A DNA stretch of 64,000 nucleotides, taken from positions 141,163 to 205,162 of the forward strand of contig NZ_NEUF01000173.1 in the NCBI RefSeq assembly GCF_002910915.1. The letters run 5' to 3'. Positions 1-8,821 of the stretch are shown in pieces (the first letter of the stretch is position 1; each line of letters opens with the position of its first letter). The DNA comes from Streptomyces sp. SM10 (GTDB lineage Bacteria > Actinomycetota > Actinomycetes > Streptomycetales > Streptomycetaceae). The notes under the pieces are model-generated. The model did not search any database. It was given only the letters and a program-made list of their open reading frames with translations, and was not told the origin of the DNA. The position numbers and the translations under genes were made by a program.

Positions 1-353
1 CCGGGAAGTTCGGCGGCCGTCGGCGCCGCTCCGGTCGAGAGCCCCTCGGCGGGCCTGTGCCCGCCCGTTCCGGGGAGGTGGCGGATGGCCAGGCCGGTCA
101 GCAGGCCCGACGCTGCCAGCAGCGGCACCGGCCACCAGGAGGGCGTGCCGTGGAAGCCCAGCGCGCGGGGGAGGTCCTCGTAGGTCAGGGACTGGATCTC
201 GTGGACGAGCGCCAGGAAGCCGAACGCCGCGGCGGAGATGGGGACTCCGAGGATGGCGACCATGATCAGAAGTACCGTGTATCCCCGGGTCCGGATCACC
301 CTGAGCGGATCCGGTGACTCCGTGCCGGGTGCCCCTGCCCGTTCGGCCGACAT
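1..353 (-). CDS. ClC-family chloride channel/transporter, N-terminal part (runs off the window)
   Basis: The reading frame starts on the minus strand and leaves the window at base 1, so only about 117 N-terminal codons are visible. The product starts MSAERAGAPG and has a hydrophobic segment (GYTVLLIMVAILGVPISAAA) near residues 23-42, followed by FLALVHEIQSL, then a second hydrophobic stretch around WWPVPLLAASGLLTGLAI. This arrangement and wording resemble actinobacterial voltage-gated ClC-type anion channels or H+/Cl- exchangers of the inner membrane; the selectivity-filter region lies outside the window. The start at 353 is preferred over an in-frame ATG six bases upstream because a GAGGAG ribosome site sits nine bases before it. 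Family assignment is by recognition of the N-terminus only. Confidence 0.6.
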   Translation of the reverse strand, partial: MSAERAGAPGTESPDPLRVIRTRGYTVLLIMVAILGVPISAAAFGFLALVHEIQSLTYEDLPRALGFHGTPSWWPVPLLAASGLLTGLAIRHLPGTGGHRPAEGLSTGAAPTAAELP

Positions 354-485
354 GGTCATGGTCTCCTCGGTGTCGGGTCCCGGCCGGGTCGAACCGCCCG
401 AGCCGGGGTCCTCACGGTGATACCACGATGTCCGCTTATGTCTGTGATGTACCCGCTGTCGACGGGTGGTGAATCGGCGGCGGCG

Positions 486-1916
486 TCAGCCGCGGTCCTC
501 CTCGGCCGCCGGGAGCCGGCCCGCGGCCACCGCGTCGACCAGCGCCCGGTGGTCCCGCTCGTTCTGATCGGCGTAGAGCTCGGCGAACCTCTCCAGCGCC
601 CGGTCGAACACGTCGCTCCGGCCCAGATACGCCGCGATGGCGACGCGGTCACCGGACCGGGCGTGCGCACGGGCCAGTGTCGACCCGCACAACTCCCCGA
701 AGGCGCCCATGCCCCGCGGCACCATCGCCTCCGGTTCGGCGATGCCCTTCCAGTCGCGCAACTGGCGCACGTAGAAGTCCCGTCGCTTCCCGTCGAAGCC
801 GTCGACGCGCTCCCAGCCCAGGAAGATGTCACCGGCCGCCTGCATCAGGCGCTGGCCGGCCACGACCCGCCGGCCCTGGTTCCGGTACGCGCTCGCCCCC
901 GCGTGCGGGGCCAGTACCGAGGTGTCCGCCTCCTTGGCCTGGAGGAAGAGGGGGTCCTCGCCGTCCCTGCCCAGCAGGAGGATGATCCAGCAACGCGTCC
1001 CGACGCTTCCCACACCGACGACCTTCCGGGCCATGTCCACGGGCCGGAAGTCGGAGAGCAGGGCCCTGCGGTCCGAGGGGAGACTGCGGCCGTAGCCCTG
1101 CAGAAGCTTACGCAACTGCCCTTCCGCCACCCGGCGTTCCGCATCGGGCAGCAGCTCCCCGAGCGGCACGATCAGCGGCGCGTCCGAGGCGATCCGCAGC
1201 CGCCCGCCGGCCACCTCGGTCAGTTTGCCGAACGCCTGCAGGCTGTCCCTGGTGCGGGCCTTGGCCGCCGCTCTGGCCACGCGTCTGCGGCCCGGGGCGG
1301 TGAGACGGTCGGCTGCCACGGTCCTGAGGCGGTCCACATCGGTCTTCGTGTACCAGACGTCGAGATTGCGCATGCCCGCGAACCGGATCATCGACTCCCG
1401 GTACGACCGCACGGTCGCCCGTACGATCCGGGCCCGTTCCTTCTCCGTGAAGCCGTTGGCGCGCCCGGCGATGACGAGACTGGCGGCCAGCCGCTTGACG
1501 TCCCATTCCCACGGTCCCGGGAGCGTCTCGTCGAAGTCGTTGATGTCGAACAGCAGATTGCGCTCGGGGGAGGCGAGCAGCCTGAAGTTCAGGAGATGGG
1601 CGTCGCCGCAGAGCTGGGCCCTGATTCCGGACGCCGGCGTTCCCGCCAGATCGGACGCCATGACGGCCGCAGCCCCCCGGTAGAAGCGGAACGGCGACTC
1701 CGTCATGCGTCCGTAGCGGATCGGGACCAGTTCCTGCACCCGGGCCGCCGACTGGGCCTCCAGAAGGGTGAGCGGGTCCGGCCGGCCCGCCGGCGGCTCG
1801 TACGTGTCCTGGCTGGATCTGGGGGCCCGTTTGCGCGCGGCCTTGCCGAGCGCGGCCCGTTCCTGGGGCGTCGCGCCCGGTACGGCGCGGAGCGGAGAGG
1901 TGCGTTCCTGGGGCAT
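486..1916 (-). CDS. DUF2252 family protein
   Basis: A 476-residue protein of the DUF2252 family, whose biochemical role is not established. Visible family hallmarks are FRFYRGAA near residues 77-84, CGDAHLLNF at 103-111, FDINDFDE at 123-130 and WEWDVKRLAAS from about 137. The GDxHxxNF and D-x-ND-FDE blocks resemble the catalytic and metal loops of aminoglycoside-phosphotransferase-like kinases, so a small-molecule kinase fold is a reasonable inference, not shown. The start at 1916 (MPQERTSPLR) is chosen over an upstream in-frame start at 2135 because the longer version adds 73 residues of low-complexity Arg/Ser/Ala sequence. It ends about 130 bases before the ClC gene on the same strand. Confidence 0.85.
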   Translation of the reverse strand: MPQERTSPLRAVPGATPQERAALGKAARKRAPRSSQDTYEPPAGRPDPLTLLEAQSAARVQELVPIRYGRMTESPFRFYRGAAAVMASDLAGTPASGIRAQLCGDAHLLNFRLLASPERNLLFDINDFDETLPGPWEWDVKRLAASLVIAGRANGFTEKERARIVRATVRSYRESMIRFAGMRNLDVWYTKTDVDRLRTVAADRLTAPGRRRVARAAAKARTRDSLQAFGKLTEVAGGRLRIASDAPLIVPLGELLPDAERRVAEGQLRKLLQGYGRSLPSDRRALLSDFRPVDMARKVVGVGSVGTRCWIILLLGRDGEDPLFLQAKEADTSVLAPHAGASAYRNQGRRVVAGQRLMQAAGDIFLGWERVDGFDGKRRDFYVRQLRDWKGIAEPEAMVPRGMGAFGELCGSTLARAHARSGDRVAIAAYLGRSDVFDRALERFAELYADQNERDHRALVDAVAAGRLPAAEEDRG

Positions 1917-1972
1917 GACGGCCCTCCTGGCTGCGTGCGGGGCCGTGGGGGCGGCCTGCCTCCCATCATCCC

Positions 1973-2001
1973 GGGCCGGGCCGATTTCGGCCGCCCGGCC
2001 C
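1973..2001 (-). terminator. Probable terminator of the DUF389 gene
   Basis: GGGCCGGG (1973-1980) pairs with CCCGGCCC (1994-2001), with an inner CCG/CGG pair and an ATTT loop. It lies just beyond the DUF389 stop codon on the minus strand and before the DUF2252 start. Confidence 0.5.
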
Positions 2002-2010
2002 CGCGCGGAC

Positions 2011-2958
2011 TCAGGCTGTGCCCTTGCGCGTCCGGTCGGCGCCCACGCGCCGCCAGACCGCACGCTGGCACCTGAGCGCGGCCGCGCCCACCGCGATGAG
2101 CACCGTGATGTTGACCAGGAGCTGGATGAGCGCACCCCGCGCCTCGGACCAGCTGGCGAAGGCCGTGGAGACGCTGATGGCCGCGGCCGCCGGAATGGTG
2201 GTGACGGAGATGAACACCCCGAGCAGGGCGCTCGCGCGGGCCTCGGTGAGCGACACGATGCCGACCACGCCGGCCAGGCCCGCGACGGCGAAGGAGAAGA
2301 AGTTCGGCGTGTTGATCAGGTCGGAGACCGGCCGCAGTCCTCGGTCGAACGCCTCCGACTGGAGACCGAACCCGCGGATGAGCAGGCTGAAGAGGAAGGT
2401 GACCGCGATGGTCAGCAGCAGTCCCGAGCAGAGGGCGGACAGGCCTGTGCGGATCATCGTCCGGTCCCCCCGGTCGATGCCCAGGGCCACGGCGACGATC
2501 GCCCCGTACTCGGGCCCCACGACCATCGCCCCGACGATCAGGATCTGCGAGTTCGTGACGATGCCGACCGAGCCGATGAGGCCCGCGATGACCAGGTAGA
2601 GGTAGAAGCTCGGCGCGTACCTCCCCTCGGACCGGATGCGCGCCTCCACCTGCTCCCAGACGGGCGCGCCGGCCAGTGCCCCGAGGTCGCCGGCCGCCTC
2701 CTGCGAGGCGCGCCCCGAGAACGCCATGCCGACCGGTGCGATGACCAGGGACCCGCGCAGGTCGACCCGCAGTTCCCGCAGGCCGTGGAGGATCTCGTTC
2801 GCGGCGCCCGTCAGCACGTCGCAGGAGACGGAGTCGCCGTCCGGGTTGCGCGCGGCGCCCCGCTGCACGATCAGGTTGAGGACGTGGGGACTCCCGGCGA
2901 GGAGCTCCTCGACCTGCCCGGTGAGGTCCGGCGGGCTGACGGCCCGGACCTGGATCAT
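2011..2958 (-). CDS. DUF389 family membrane protein
   Basis: A 315-residue DUF389 protein. The N-terminal third is soluble (about residues 1-110, ending WEQVEARIRSEGRYAPS). It is followed by roughly six hydrophobic segments, including the family block TNSQILIVGAMVVGPEYGA around residues 135-153 and helices near LLLTIAVTFLFSLLI and LIQLLVNITVLIAVGAAAL. The family function is unknown; members are polytopic inner-membrane proteins. The ATG at 2958 (MIQVRAVSPP) is preferred; a GTG two codons upstream is also possible. The ORF stays open to 3195, but that would overlap the divergent gene starting at 3052. The roughly 90 bases to that gene form a shared divergent promoter region. Confidence 0.8.
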   Translation of the reverse strand: MIQVRAVSPPDLTGQVEELLAGSPHVLNLIVQRGAARNPDGDSVSCDVLTGAANEILHGLRELRVDLRGSLVIAPVGMAFSGRASQEAAGDLGALAGAPVWEQVEARIRSEGRYAPSFYLYLVIAGLIGSVGIVTNSQILIVGAMVVGPEYGAIVAVALGIDRGDRTMIRTGLSALCSGLLLTIAVTFLFSLLIRGFGLQSEAFDRGLRPVSDLINTPNFFSFAVAGLAGVVGIVSLTEARASALLGVFISVTTIPAAAAISVSTAFASWSEARGALIQLLVNITVLIAVGAAALRCQRAVWRRVGADRTRKGTA

Positions 2959-3051
2959 GTCCACGCGGCGGTCCCTCGGGGCTGGGGGAGCGGCCGGGAG
3001 GCGTTTGCCGGATAGTGGCCTTCTCGGGGATATGACGGAGATCGGACGGTC

Positions 3052-3976
3052 ATGGACCGATACCCTCCCATAGCCGCGCACGGACTGGTGGGCGACCTGC
3101 AGACGGGCGCGCTGGTTTCGGCGGAGGGCGTCGTCGACTGGTTCACCGCACCCCGTTTCGATTTCCCGAGCATCTTCGCCGCGCTCCTCGCCCACGACCG
3201 CGGGGGCCTCTTCCGGCTGTCCCCCGACGATCCCGCGTGCTCACGCAAGCAGCTCTACTACCCGGACACCGCTGTGCTCGTCACCCGGTTCATGCCACCC
3301 GACGGGGTCGGCGAGGTGCTCGACTGGATGGTCCCCCTCACCTTGGGCGCCGCGACCGCCCGGCACACGCTGTTCCGGACCGTGCGCGTGGTGCGGGGCA
3401 CCGTGCGGTTCTCGATGGAGTGCCGGCCACGGTTCGACTACGGCCGCGCCTCCCACACGCTGGAGATCAACCCGCGGGGAGCGTCGTTCCGGTCGGCGGG
3501 GACCACCTGCCACCTGAGCACCGGCATCCCCCTGGAGCGCGAGGGCGACGACGTCCACGGAGCCGTCACCCTGACCTCGGGCCAGGCCGCGGCAGCCGTG
3601 TTCACCGTCTGCGGCGCGGACGAGTCCGCGCCGGCGCCCCTGACCGTCGACGGTGTCACCGAACAGCTCTGGGAGACGGTCGACTTCTGGCAGAGGTGGC
3701 TGCGCACCTCCTGCCGGACGGCCTGCGCGGCTCGGAGGGCACCTTCAGCCTCTGCACGTTCCTCTACGTCGACGCCCTGGCCAGGGCGGGCCGCAGCGGC
3801 CCGCCCGGTACGTGTTCGAGAAGATGCTCACCTACGCCAACCACGTCGGCCTCTTCGCCGAGGAGATCGGCCCCAGCGGTGAGCAACTCGGTAATTTTCC
3901 ACAGGCGTTCACCCACCTGTCGCTGATCACGGCCGCCCGGACCCTCGACGAGGCACTCGACCGGCAACGGGACTGA
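3052..3976 (+). pseudogene. Glycoside hydrolase family 15 (glucoamylase/trehalase-like), internally deleted and frameshifted
   Basis: The N-terminal part (MDRYPPIAAHGLVGDLQTGA, then DWFTAPRFDFPSIFAALL) and a substrate-side beta domain are clear up to WQRWLRTS at about 3710. The text then jumps, in another frame, to the C-terminal family block GLRGSEGTFSLCTFLYVDAL. A second frame change near 3800 leads to FEKMLTYANHVGLFAEEIGP and GEQLGNFPQAFTHLSLI. Intact GH15 proteins of this type have about 600 residues. Here only about 300 are represented, and the (alpha/alpha)6 catalytic core with its acid/base residues is missing. The gene is therefore dead as annotated. The frame order is 1, then 3, then 2. 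The deletion joint falls near 3705-3715. Confidence 0.88.
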
Positions 3977-3988
3977 CCGTCGCCCTTC

Positions 3989-4039
3989 CTGCCGTCCCAC
4001 TCCGGGCCAGGACCCGGGCTGCCGTCCCAACTCCGGGCC
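3989..4039. repeat. Imperfect 30-bp direct duplication
   Basis: The unit ctgccgtccca-ctccgggcc occurs at 3989-4008 and again, with one inserted A, at 4019-4039, a period of 30 bases. It lies just downstream of the GH15 pseudogene and may be left over from the rearrangement that damaged it. No coding role is seen. Confidence 0.6.
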
Positions 4040-4155
4040 CGGGCGCCGGCTGTCGAACGTCCCCACCACGGCCAAGAGCGCCCCGGCGCCCGCACCAGCG
4101 GGTCGACGGGCCTTCTCCGTCGCCCTCTGTCGGACCGGCTTGAGAAGATCCTTCC

Positions 4156-4383
4156 GTGGAGTCTCCCGAACCCTTTCCCGATTTCCCCGAACCGCAGGCC
4201 GGCCCGGCCCGGCCGTCCGGCCGGACCACGGTGCGCTGCGCCCTGTGCGGGCGCCCTCTCACCGGCACACGGTCACGGCGGACCGGACTCGGTCCCTCCT
4301 GCGACGCCAGACTGCACCCGCCGGGGCCGGACATCCCCAGCCGACGACGCGAGGCCGACCAGGACCCGTTGCCCGGCACCTGA
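4156..4383 (+). CDS. DUF6011 small zinc-ribbon-like protein
   Basis: A 75-residue protein starting at a GTG. Its core is CALCGRPLTG (Cys28, Cys31) followed by RRTGLGPSCDARL (Cys49), the pattern of the actinobacterial DUF6011 family, with a short CxxC knuckle and a GxGPxC turn. The proline-rich N-terminus (residues 1-24) and the C-terminus look disordered. Members are small, probably zinc-binding proteins of unknown function. Only three cysteines are visible, so a complete four-ligand site would need another residue such as His54. It stands alone between the GH15 remnant and the convergent thioesterase gene. Confidence 0.6.
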   Translation: MESPEPFPDFPEPQAGPARPSGRTTVRCALCGRPLTGTRSRRTGLGPSCDARLHPPGPDIPSRRREADQDPLPGT

Positions 4384-4402
4384 CCAACCCCGCACGCCCC
4401 GG

Positions 4403-5278
4403 CTACGCGCCGTCGAGCCGCCTGAACAGCCCCTCCTGCACCACGGACACCAACAACTGCCCCTGACGGTCGTAGATCCGCCCCCTGGCCAGCCCGCGGC
4501 CGCCCGTGGCGATCGGCGACTCCTGGTCGTACAGGAACCACTCGTCCGCCCGGAACGGCCGGTGGAACCACATGGCGTGATCCAGCGAGGCCATGTCGAA
4601 GCCGCGCGGCCCCCAGAGCGGCTCGACCGGGATCCGTACCGCGTCCAGCAGAGTCATGTCGCTCGCGTACGTCAGCGCGCAGGTGTGGACGAGCGGGTCG
4701 TCGCCCAGCGGGCCGACCGCGCGCATCCACACCGCGCTCCGCGGGTCGGCGTCCTTGATCTCCTCCCGCGTCCAGCGCAGCCGGTCGACGTAGCGGATGT
4801 CGAAGGGCTGGCGACGGGCCATCCGCTCCAGGGCCTCCGGCAGGCCGCCCAGGTGCTCACGCACCTCGTCGGCGACGGTCGGCAGCTCGTCCGGATCGGG
4901 CACGACACGGGCCGGCGGCAGCTGGTGCTCGAAGCCGGCCTCCTCCGGACGGTGGAAGGAAGCCGTCAGATTGAAGATCGTCCTGCCCTGCTGCACCGCC
5001 GTGACCCGGCGCGTGGTGAAGGACCGGCCGTCCCTCACCCGCTCCACGTCGTAGACGATCGGGACGCCGGGGCGCCCGGGCCGCAGGAAGTACGCGTGCA
5101 GCGAGTGCACCGGACGGTCGCCGTCCGTGGTGCGGCCCGCCGCGACCAGCGCCTGGCCCGCCACCTGCCCCCCGAAGACCCGTTGCAGGGACTCCTCGGG
5201 GCTGCGGCCACGGAAGATGTTGACCTCGATCCGCTCCAGGTCGAGCAGATCGACCAGGCTTTCGGCGGGGTTCGTCAT
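4403..5278 (-). CDS. tesB: Acyl-CoA thioesterase II
   Basis: A 291-residue TesB-type double-hotdog thioesterase that would hydrolyse acyl-CoA to free fatty acid and CoA in the cytoplasm. Family signatures are FRGRSPEESLQRVFGGQVAG (residues about 19-38), HSLHAYFLRPG, the ExVRDGRSFTTRRVTAVQ block, and a C-terminal SLDHAMWFHRPFRADEWFLY followed by RGRIYDRQGQLLVSV. The length matches the family (about 285-290). The ATG at 5278 (MTNPAESLVDLL) is preferred over an upstream in-frame start that adds 37 basic residues. It lies 34 bases after the helicase gene on the same strand, so the two are probably cotranscribed. Confidence 0.9.
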   Translation of the reverse strand: MTNPAESLVDLLDLERIEVNIFRGRSPEESLQRVFGGQVAGQALVAAGRTTDGDRPVHSLHAYFLRPGRPGVPIVYDVERVRDGRSFTTRRVTAVQQGRTIFNLTASFHRPEEAGFEHQLPPARVVPDPDELPTVADEVREHLGGLPEALERMARRQPFDIRYVDRLRWTREEIKDADPRSAVWMRAVGPLGDDPLVHTCALTYASDMTLLDAVRIPVEPLWGPRGFDMASLDHAMWFHRPFRADEWFLYDQESPIATGGRGLARGRIYDRQGQLLVSVVQEGLFRRLDGA

Positions 5279-5312
5279 GCGGTTCTTCTCCACTCTCCTG
5301 GCCTGCGCGCCG

Positions 5313-7820
5313 TCACAGCCGGCCCACGGCCGTGACCCGGACGACCGCGCGGCCCTCCTCGTCGGAGGCCGCGAGATCGACCTCCGCACGAATTCCCCAG
5401 TCGTGGTCGCCCGCCGGGTCGGCGAAGGCCTGCCACACCCGCCACAGCCCGGGCTCCTCGTCGATCTTCAACAGCTTCGGGCCCCGGGCATCCGGGCCCG
5501 TGCCGAGGTCCTCGTGCTCGTCCCAGTAGGCGTCCATCGCCTCGCCCCAGGCGTCCTCGTCCCAGCCCGCGTCGCCGTCCAGCTCGCCCAGGTCGCGGAC
5601 CCGGTCCAGGGCCGCCAGCTCCACCCGCCGGAACATCGCGTTGCGGACCAGGACCCGGAAGGCACGGGCGTTCGCCGTCACCGGCTTGACCTCGTCGGCC
5701 TTCTCCTGCGCCTGCTCGGCGGTCTCCACCTCCGGGTTGGCCAGCTGCTCCCACTCGTCCAGCAGACTGGAGTCCACCTGGCGCACCATCTCGCCCAGCC
5801 AGGCGATCAGGTCCTGGAGGTCCTCGGACTTCAGGTCGTCCGGGATCGTGTGCTCGAGCGCCTTGTACGCGCTCGCCAGGTAGCGCAGCACGATGCCCTC
5901 GGTGCGGGCCAGCTCGTAGTGCGAGGTGAACTCCGTGAAGGTCATGGCCCGTTCGAACATGTCGCGGATCACCGACTTCGGCGACACCGGGTGGTCCCCG
6001 ACCCACGGATGGCTGGTCCGGTACACGTCGTACGCGTGCCAGAGCAGCTCGCTCAGCGGCTTGGGGTACGTGACCTCCTGGAGCCGCTCCATCCGCTCCT
6101 CGTACTCGACGCCGTCCGCCTTCATCTGCCCGACGGCCTCGCCCCGCGCCTTGTTCTGCTGGGCGGCCAGGATCTGGCGCGGGTCGTCGAGCGTCGACTC
6201 GACGACGGAGACCATGTCCAGCGCGTACGAAGGGGATTCGGCATCCAGCAGGTCGAACGCTGCCAGCGCGAAGGTGGACAGCGGCTGGTTGAGTGCGAAG
6301 TCCTGCTGGAGGTCGACGGTGAGACGGACGATCCGGCCCTCCGCGTCGGGGGTCTCGAGCTGCTCCACCACACCGCCGTCGAGCAGCGAGCGGTAGATCG
6401 CGATGGCACGGCGGATGTGCCGGAGCTGGGCCCTGCGCGGCTCGTGGTTGTCCTCCAGCAGATGACGCATCGCCGCGAACGCGTTGCCCGGCCGGGCGAT
6501 CACCGACAGCAGCATGGTGTGAGTGACGCGGAAGCGCGACGTCAGCGGCTCGGGATCGGACTGGATCAGCTTGTCGAAGGTGGTCTCCGACCAGGCGACG
6601 AAGCCTTCGGGGGCCTTCTTGCGGACCACCTTGCGCTTCTTCTTGGGGTCGTCGCCGGCCTTCTTGACGGCCTTCTCGTTCTCGATGACGTGCTCGGGCG
6701 CCTGCGCGACGACGAATCCCGCGGTGTCGAAGCCCGCCCGGCCGGCGCGGCCCGCGATCTGGTGGAACTCACGGGCGCGCAGCGTACGCACCCGGGTGCC
6801 GTCGTACTTGGTGAGCGCGGTGAACAGCACCGTGCGGATGGGCACGTTGACGCCGACGCCCAGGGTGTCCGTCCCGCAGATCACCTTCAGCAGGCCCGCC
6901 TGGGCGAGCTTCTCGACGAGACGGCGGTACTTGGGGAGCATCCCCGCGTGGTGCACCCCGATCCCGTGCCGCACGTAGCGGGAGAGGTTCTGGCCGAACT
7001 TGGTGGTGAAGCGGAAGCTGCCGATCAGGTCGGCGATCTTCTCCTTCTCCTCCTTCGTGCACATGTTGATGCTCATCAGCGACTGCGCCCGCTCCACGGC
7101 CGCCGCCTGCGTGAAGTGCACGATGTAGACGGGCGACTGCCGGGTGTCCAGGAGCTCGGTGAGCGTTTCCGTGATCGGCGTCAGCCGGTACTCGTAGCTC
7201 AGCGGCACCGGCCGGGTCGCGGAGCGCACCACGGACGTCGGGCGGCCGGTACGCCGGGTCAGGTCCTCCTCGAACATCTTGACGTCACCGAGGGTCGCCG
7301 ACATCAGCACGAACTGTGCCTGCGGGAGCTCGAGGATCGGGATCTGCCAGGCCCAGCCGCGGTCCTGCTCCGCGTAGAAGTGGAACTCGTCCATCACGAC
7401 CTGGCCGATGTCGGCGTACCTGCCGTCACGCAGCGCGATCGACGCCAGCACCTCGGCGGTGCAGCAGATCACCGGGGCGTCGGCGTTGACCGAGGCGTCG
7501 CCCGTCAGCATGCCGACGTTCTCCGTGCCGAAGAGCTTGCACAGGTCGAAGAACTTCTCCGAGACCAGCGCCTTGATCGGCGCGGTGTAGAAGGTGACCT
7601 TGTCCTGGGCCAGCGCCGTGAAGTGCGCACCCGCCGCGACCAGGCTCTTTCCGGAGCCGGTGGGAGTGGAAAGGATCACGTTGGCCCCGGAGACCACCTC
7701 GATCAGCGCCTCCTCCTGAGCCGGGTAGAGGGTGATGCCCTGCGTTTCGGTCCATGACGAGAAGGCCTCGAAGAGGGCGTCCGGGTCGGCGGTCGGGGGC
7801 AGCTGATCGATAAGGGTCAC
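5313..7820 (-). CDS. Ski2-like DEAD/DEAH-box RNA helicase with DUF3516 C-terminus
   Basis: An 835-residue superfamily 2 helicase. Motif I is STPTGSGKS at residues 51-59, motif II DEFH at 144-147, motif III MSATL at 173-177 and motif VI QIAGRAGRAGFD near residue 350. The approximately 400-residue C-terminal region matches the DUF3516 extension of actinobacterial helicases and contains a lysine-rich KKKRKVVRKK patch. The role is inferred as ATP-dependent RNA remodelling or decay. The GTG at 7820 (VTLIDQLPPTAD) is the usual family start; the longer reading to 7898 adds 26 atypical residues. The partner downstream is tesB. Confidence 0.9.
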   Translation of the reverse strand: MTLIDQLPPTADPDALFEAFSSWTETQGITLYPAQEEALIEVVSGANVILSTPTGSGKSLVAAGAHFTALAQDKVTFYTAPIKALVSEKFFDLCKLFGTENVGMLTGDASVNADAPVICCTAEVLASIALRDGRYADIGQVVMDEFHFYAEQDRGWAWQIPILELPQAQFVLMSATLGDVKMFEEDLTRRTGRPTSVVRSATRPVPLSYEYRLTPITETLTELLDTRQSPVYIVHFTQAAAVERAQSLMSINMCTKEEKEKIADLIGSFRFTTKFGQNLSRYVRHGIGVHHAGMLPKYRRLVEKLAQAGLLKVICGTDTLGVGVNVPIRTVLFTALTKYDGTRVRTLRAREFHQIAGRAGRAGFDTAGFVVAQAPEHVIENEKAVKKAGDDPKKKRKVVRKKAPEGFVAWSETTFDKLIQSDPEPLTSRFRVTHTMLLSVIARPGNAFAAMRHLLEDNHEPRRAQLRHIRRAIAIYRSLLDGGVVEQLETPDAEGRIVRLTVDLQQDFALNQPLSTFALAAFDLLDAESPSYALDMVSVVESTLDDPRQILAAQQNKARGEAVGQMKADGVEYEERMERLQEVTYPKPLSELLWHAYDVYRTSHPWVGDHPVSPKSVIRDMFERAMTFTEFTSHYELARTEGIVLRYLASAYKALEHTIPDDLKSEDLQDLIAWLGEMVRQVDSSLLDEWEQLANPEVETAEQAQEKADEVKPVTANARAFRVLVRNAMFRRVELAALDRVRDLGELDGDAGWDEDAWGEAMDAYWDEHEDLGTGPDARGPKLLKIDEEPGLWRVWQAFADPAGDHDWGIRAEVDLAASDEEGRAVVRVTAVGRL

Positions 7821-7976
7821 GCCCCCATCTTGCCTGTCTCCTGCCCGGATGAGGGAACCGGCGGACACGGCGAAGATCACGGACGATACGCTTCCCACTC
7901 AACTCGGCTGTCTCGCACAGGCAATGACAGCCCGGCCTGGACGCCAGGCCGAATCACGATGGGGGCGGGAACAGCC

Positions 7977-8768
7977 ATGATGGGACCGGCACACTCTCTG
8001 TCAGGGGCGGCGGCCTGGCTGGGGGTGGGTGCCGCGGCGGCCGCCGCGGGCCACGCCATGCCCTGGCCCGTCCTGGTCGTCGGGGCCCTGATCACCGCCG
8101 GCGCCGCGCTCGCCCCGGACCTCGACCACAAGTCGGCCACCATCTCGCGGGCCTTCGGACCCGTCTCCAAGGCTCTCTGCGAGATCGTCGACAAACTCTC
8201 CTACGCGGTCTACAAGGCGACCAAGGGCCCCGGCGACCCCCGCAGGACCGGCGGTCACCGCACCCTCACCCACACCTGGCTCTGGGCTGTGCTGGTCGGT
8301 GCCGGCTGTTCCCTCGCGGCCGTCACCGGCGGCCGGTGGGCGGTCCTGGCCATCCTCTTCGTGCACCTCGTCCTTGCCGTGGAAGGGCTCCTGTGGCGCG
8401 CGGCCCGGGTGTCCAGCGACGTCCTCGTCTGGCTCCTCGGCGCGACCAGCGCCTGGATCCTCGCCGGTGTGCTCGACAAGGCTGACCACGGCGCCACCTG
8501 GCTCTTCGACGCGCCCGGTCAGGAGTACCTCTGGCTCGGGCTCCCGATCGTGCTCGGCGCGCTCGTCCACGACATCGGGGACGCGCTCACGGTCTCGGGC
8601 TGCCCGATCCTGTGGCCGATACCGCTGGGCCGTAAGCGCTGGTACGCCCTCGGACCGCCGAAGGCGATGCGCTTCAGGGCAGGCAGCTGGGTGGAGATCA
8701 AGGTACTGATGCCCGCCTTCATGATCCTCGGGGGAGTGGGCGCCGCGGCGGCGCTCAACGTCATCTGA
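7977..8768 (+). CDS. Membrane metal-dependent hydrolase (YdjM family)
   Basis: A 263-residue polytopic membrane protein with the YdjM/LexA-regulated membrane hydrolase pattern. LAPDLDHKSATIS (about residues 42-54) and GGHRTLTHT (about 92-100) supply the conserved Asp/His metal ligands. Several hydrophobic helices follow, with a final HDIGDALTVSGCPILWPIP block. In other bacteria the family is linked to membrane phospholipid metabolism, but the substrate is not settled. Two tandem ATGs (7977, 7980) are possible and a GGCGGGA site lies upstream. It is divergent from the helicase gene, with about 155 bases between them. Confidence 0.82.
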   Translation: MMGPAHSLSGAAAWLGVGAAAAAAGHAMPWPVLVVGALITAGAALAPDLDHKSATISRAFGPVSKALCEIVDKLSYAVYKATKGPGDPRRTGGHRTLTHTWLWAVLVGAGCSLAAVTGGRWAVLAILFVHLVLAVEGLLWRAARVSSDVLVWLLGATSAWILAGVLDKADHGATWLFDAPGQEYLWLGLPIVLGALVHDIGDALTVSGCPILWPIPLGRKRWYALGPPKAMRFRAGSWVEIKVLMPAFMILGGVGAAAALNVI

Positions 8769-8773
8769 CCTCA

Positions 8774-8794
8774 GGGCGCTCTCCGGGAGCGCCC
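8774..8794 (+). terminator. Hairpin after the YdjM-like gene
   Basis: GGGCGCTC (8774-8781) pairs with GAGCGCCC (8787-8794) across a five-base loop, six bases beyond the stop codon. Confidence 0.55.
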
Positions 8795-8821
8795 GGGCCG
8801 CCGCCGGGGGACCATGGCCGC

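Noticed and set aside
417..2075. Long open frame opposite the DUF2252 gene
   Set aside because: It mirrors the third-position GC bias of the real minus-strand gene, is rich in Arg/Pro/His/Gln-type shadow text, and has no family motif.
3700..3810. Programmed frameshifting in the GH15 gene
   Set aside because: Two frame changes combined with loss of the catalytic core cannot give an active enzyme, and no slippery heptamer or downstream structure is apparent.
5127..7757. 876-codon open frame opposite the helicase and thioesterase genes
   Set aside because: Shadow of two clear minus-strand genes; the translation is Leu/Val/Arg/His-rich with no recognisable domain.
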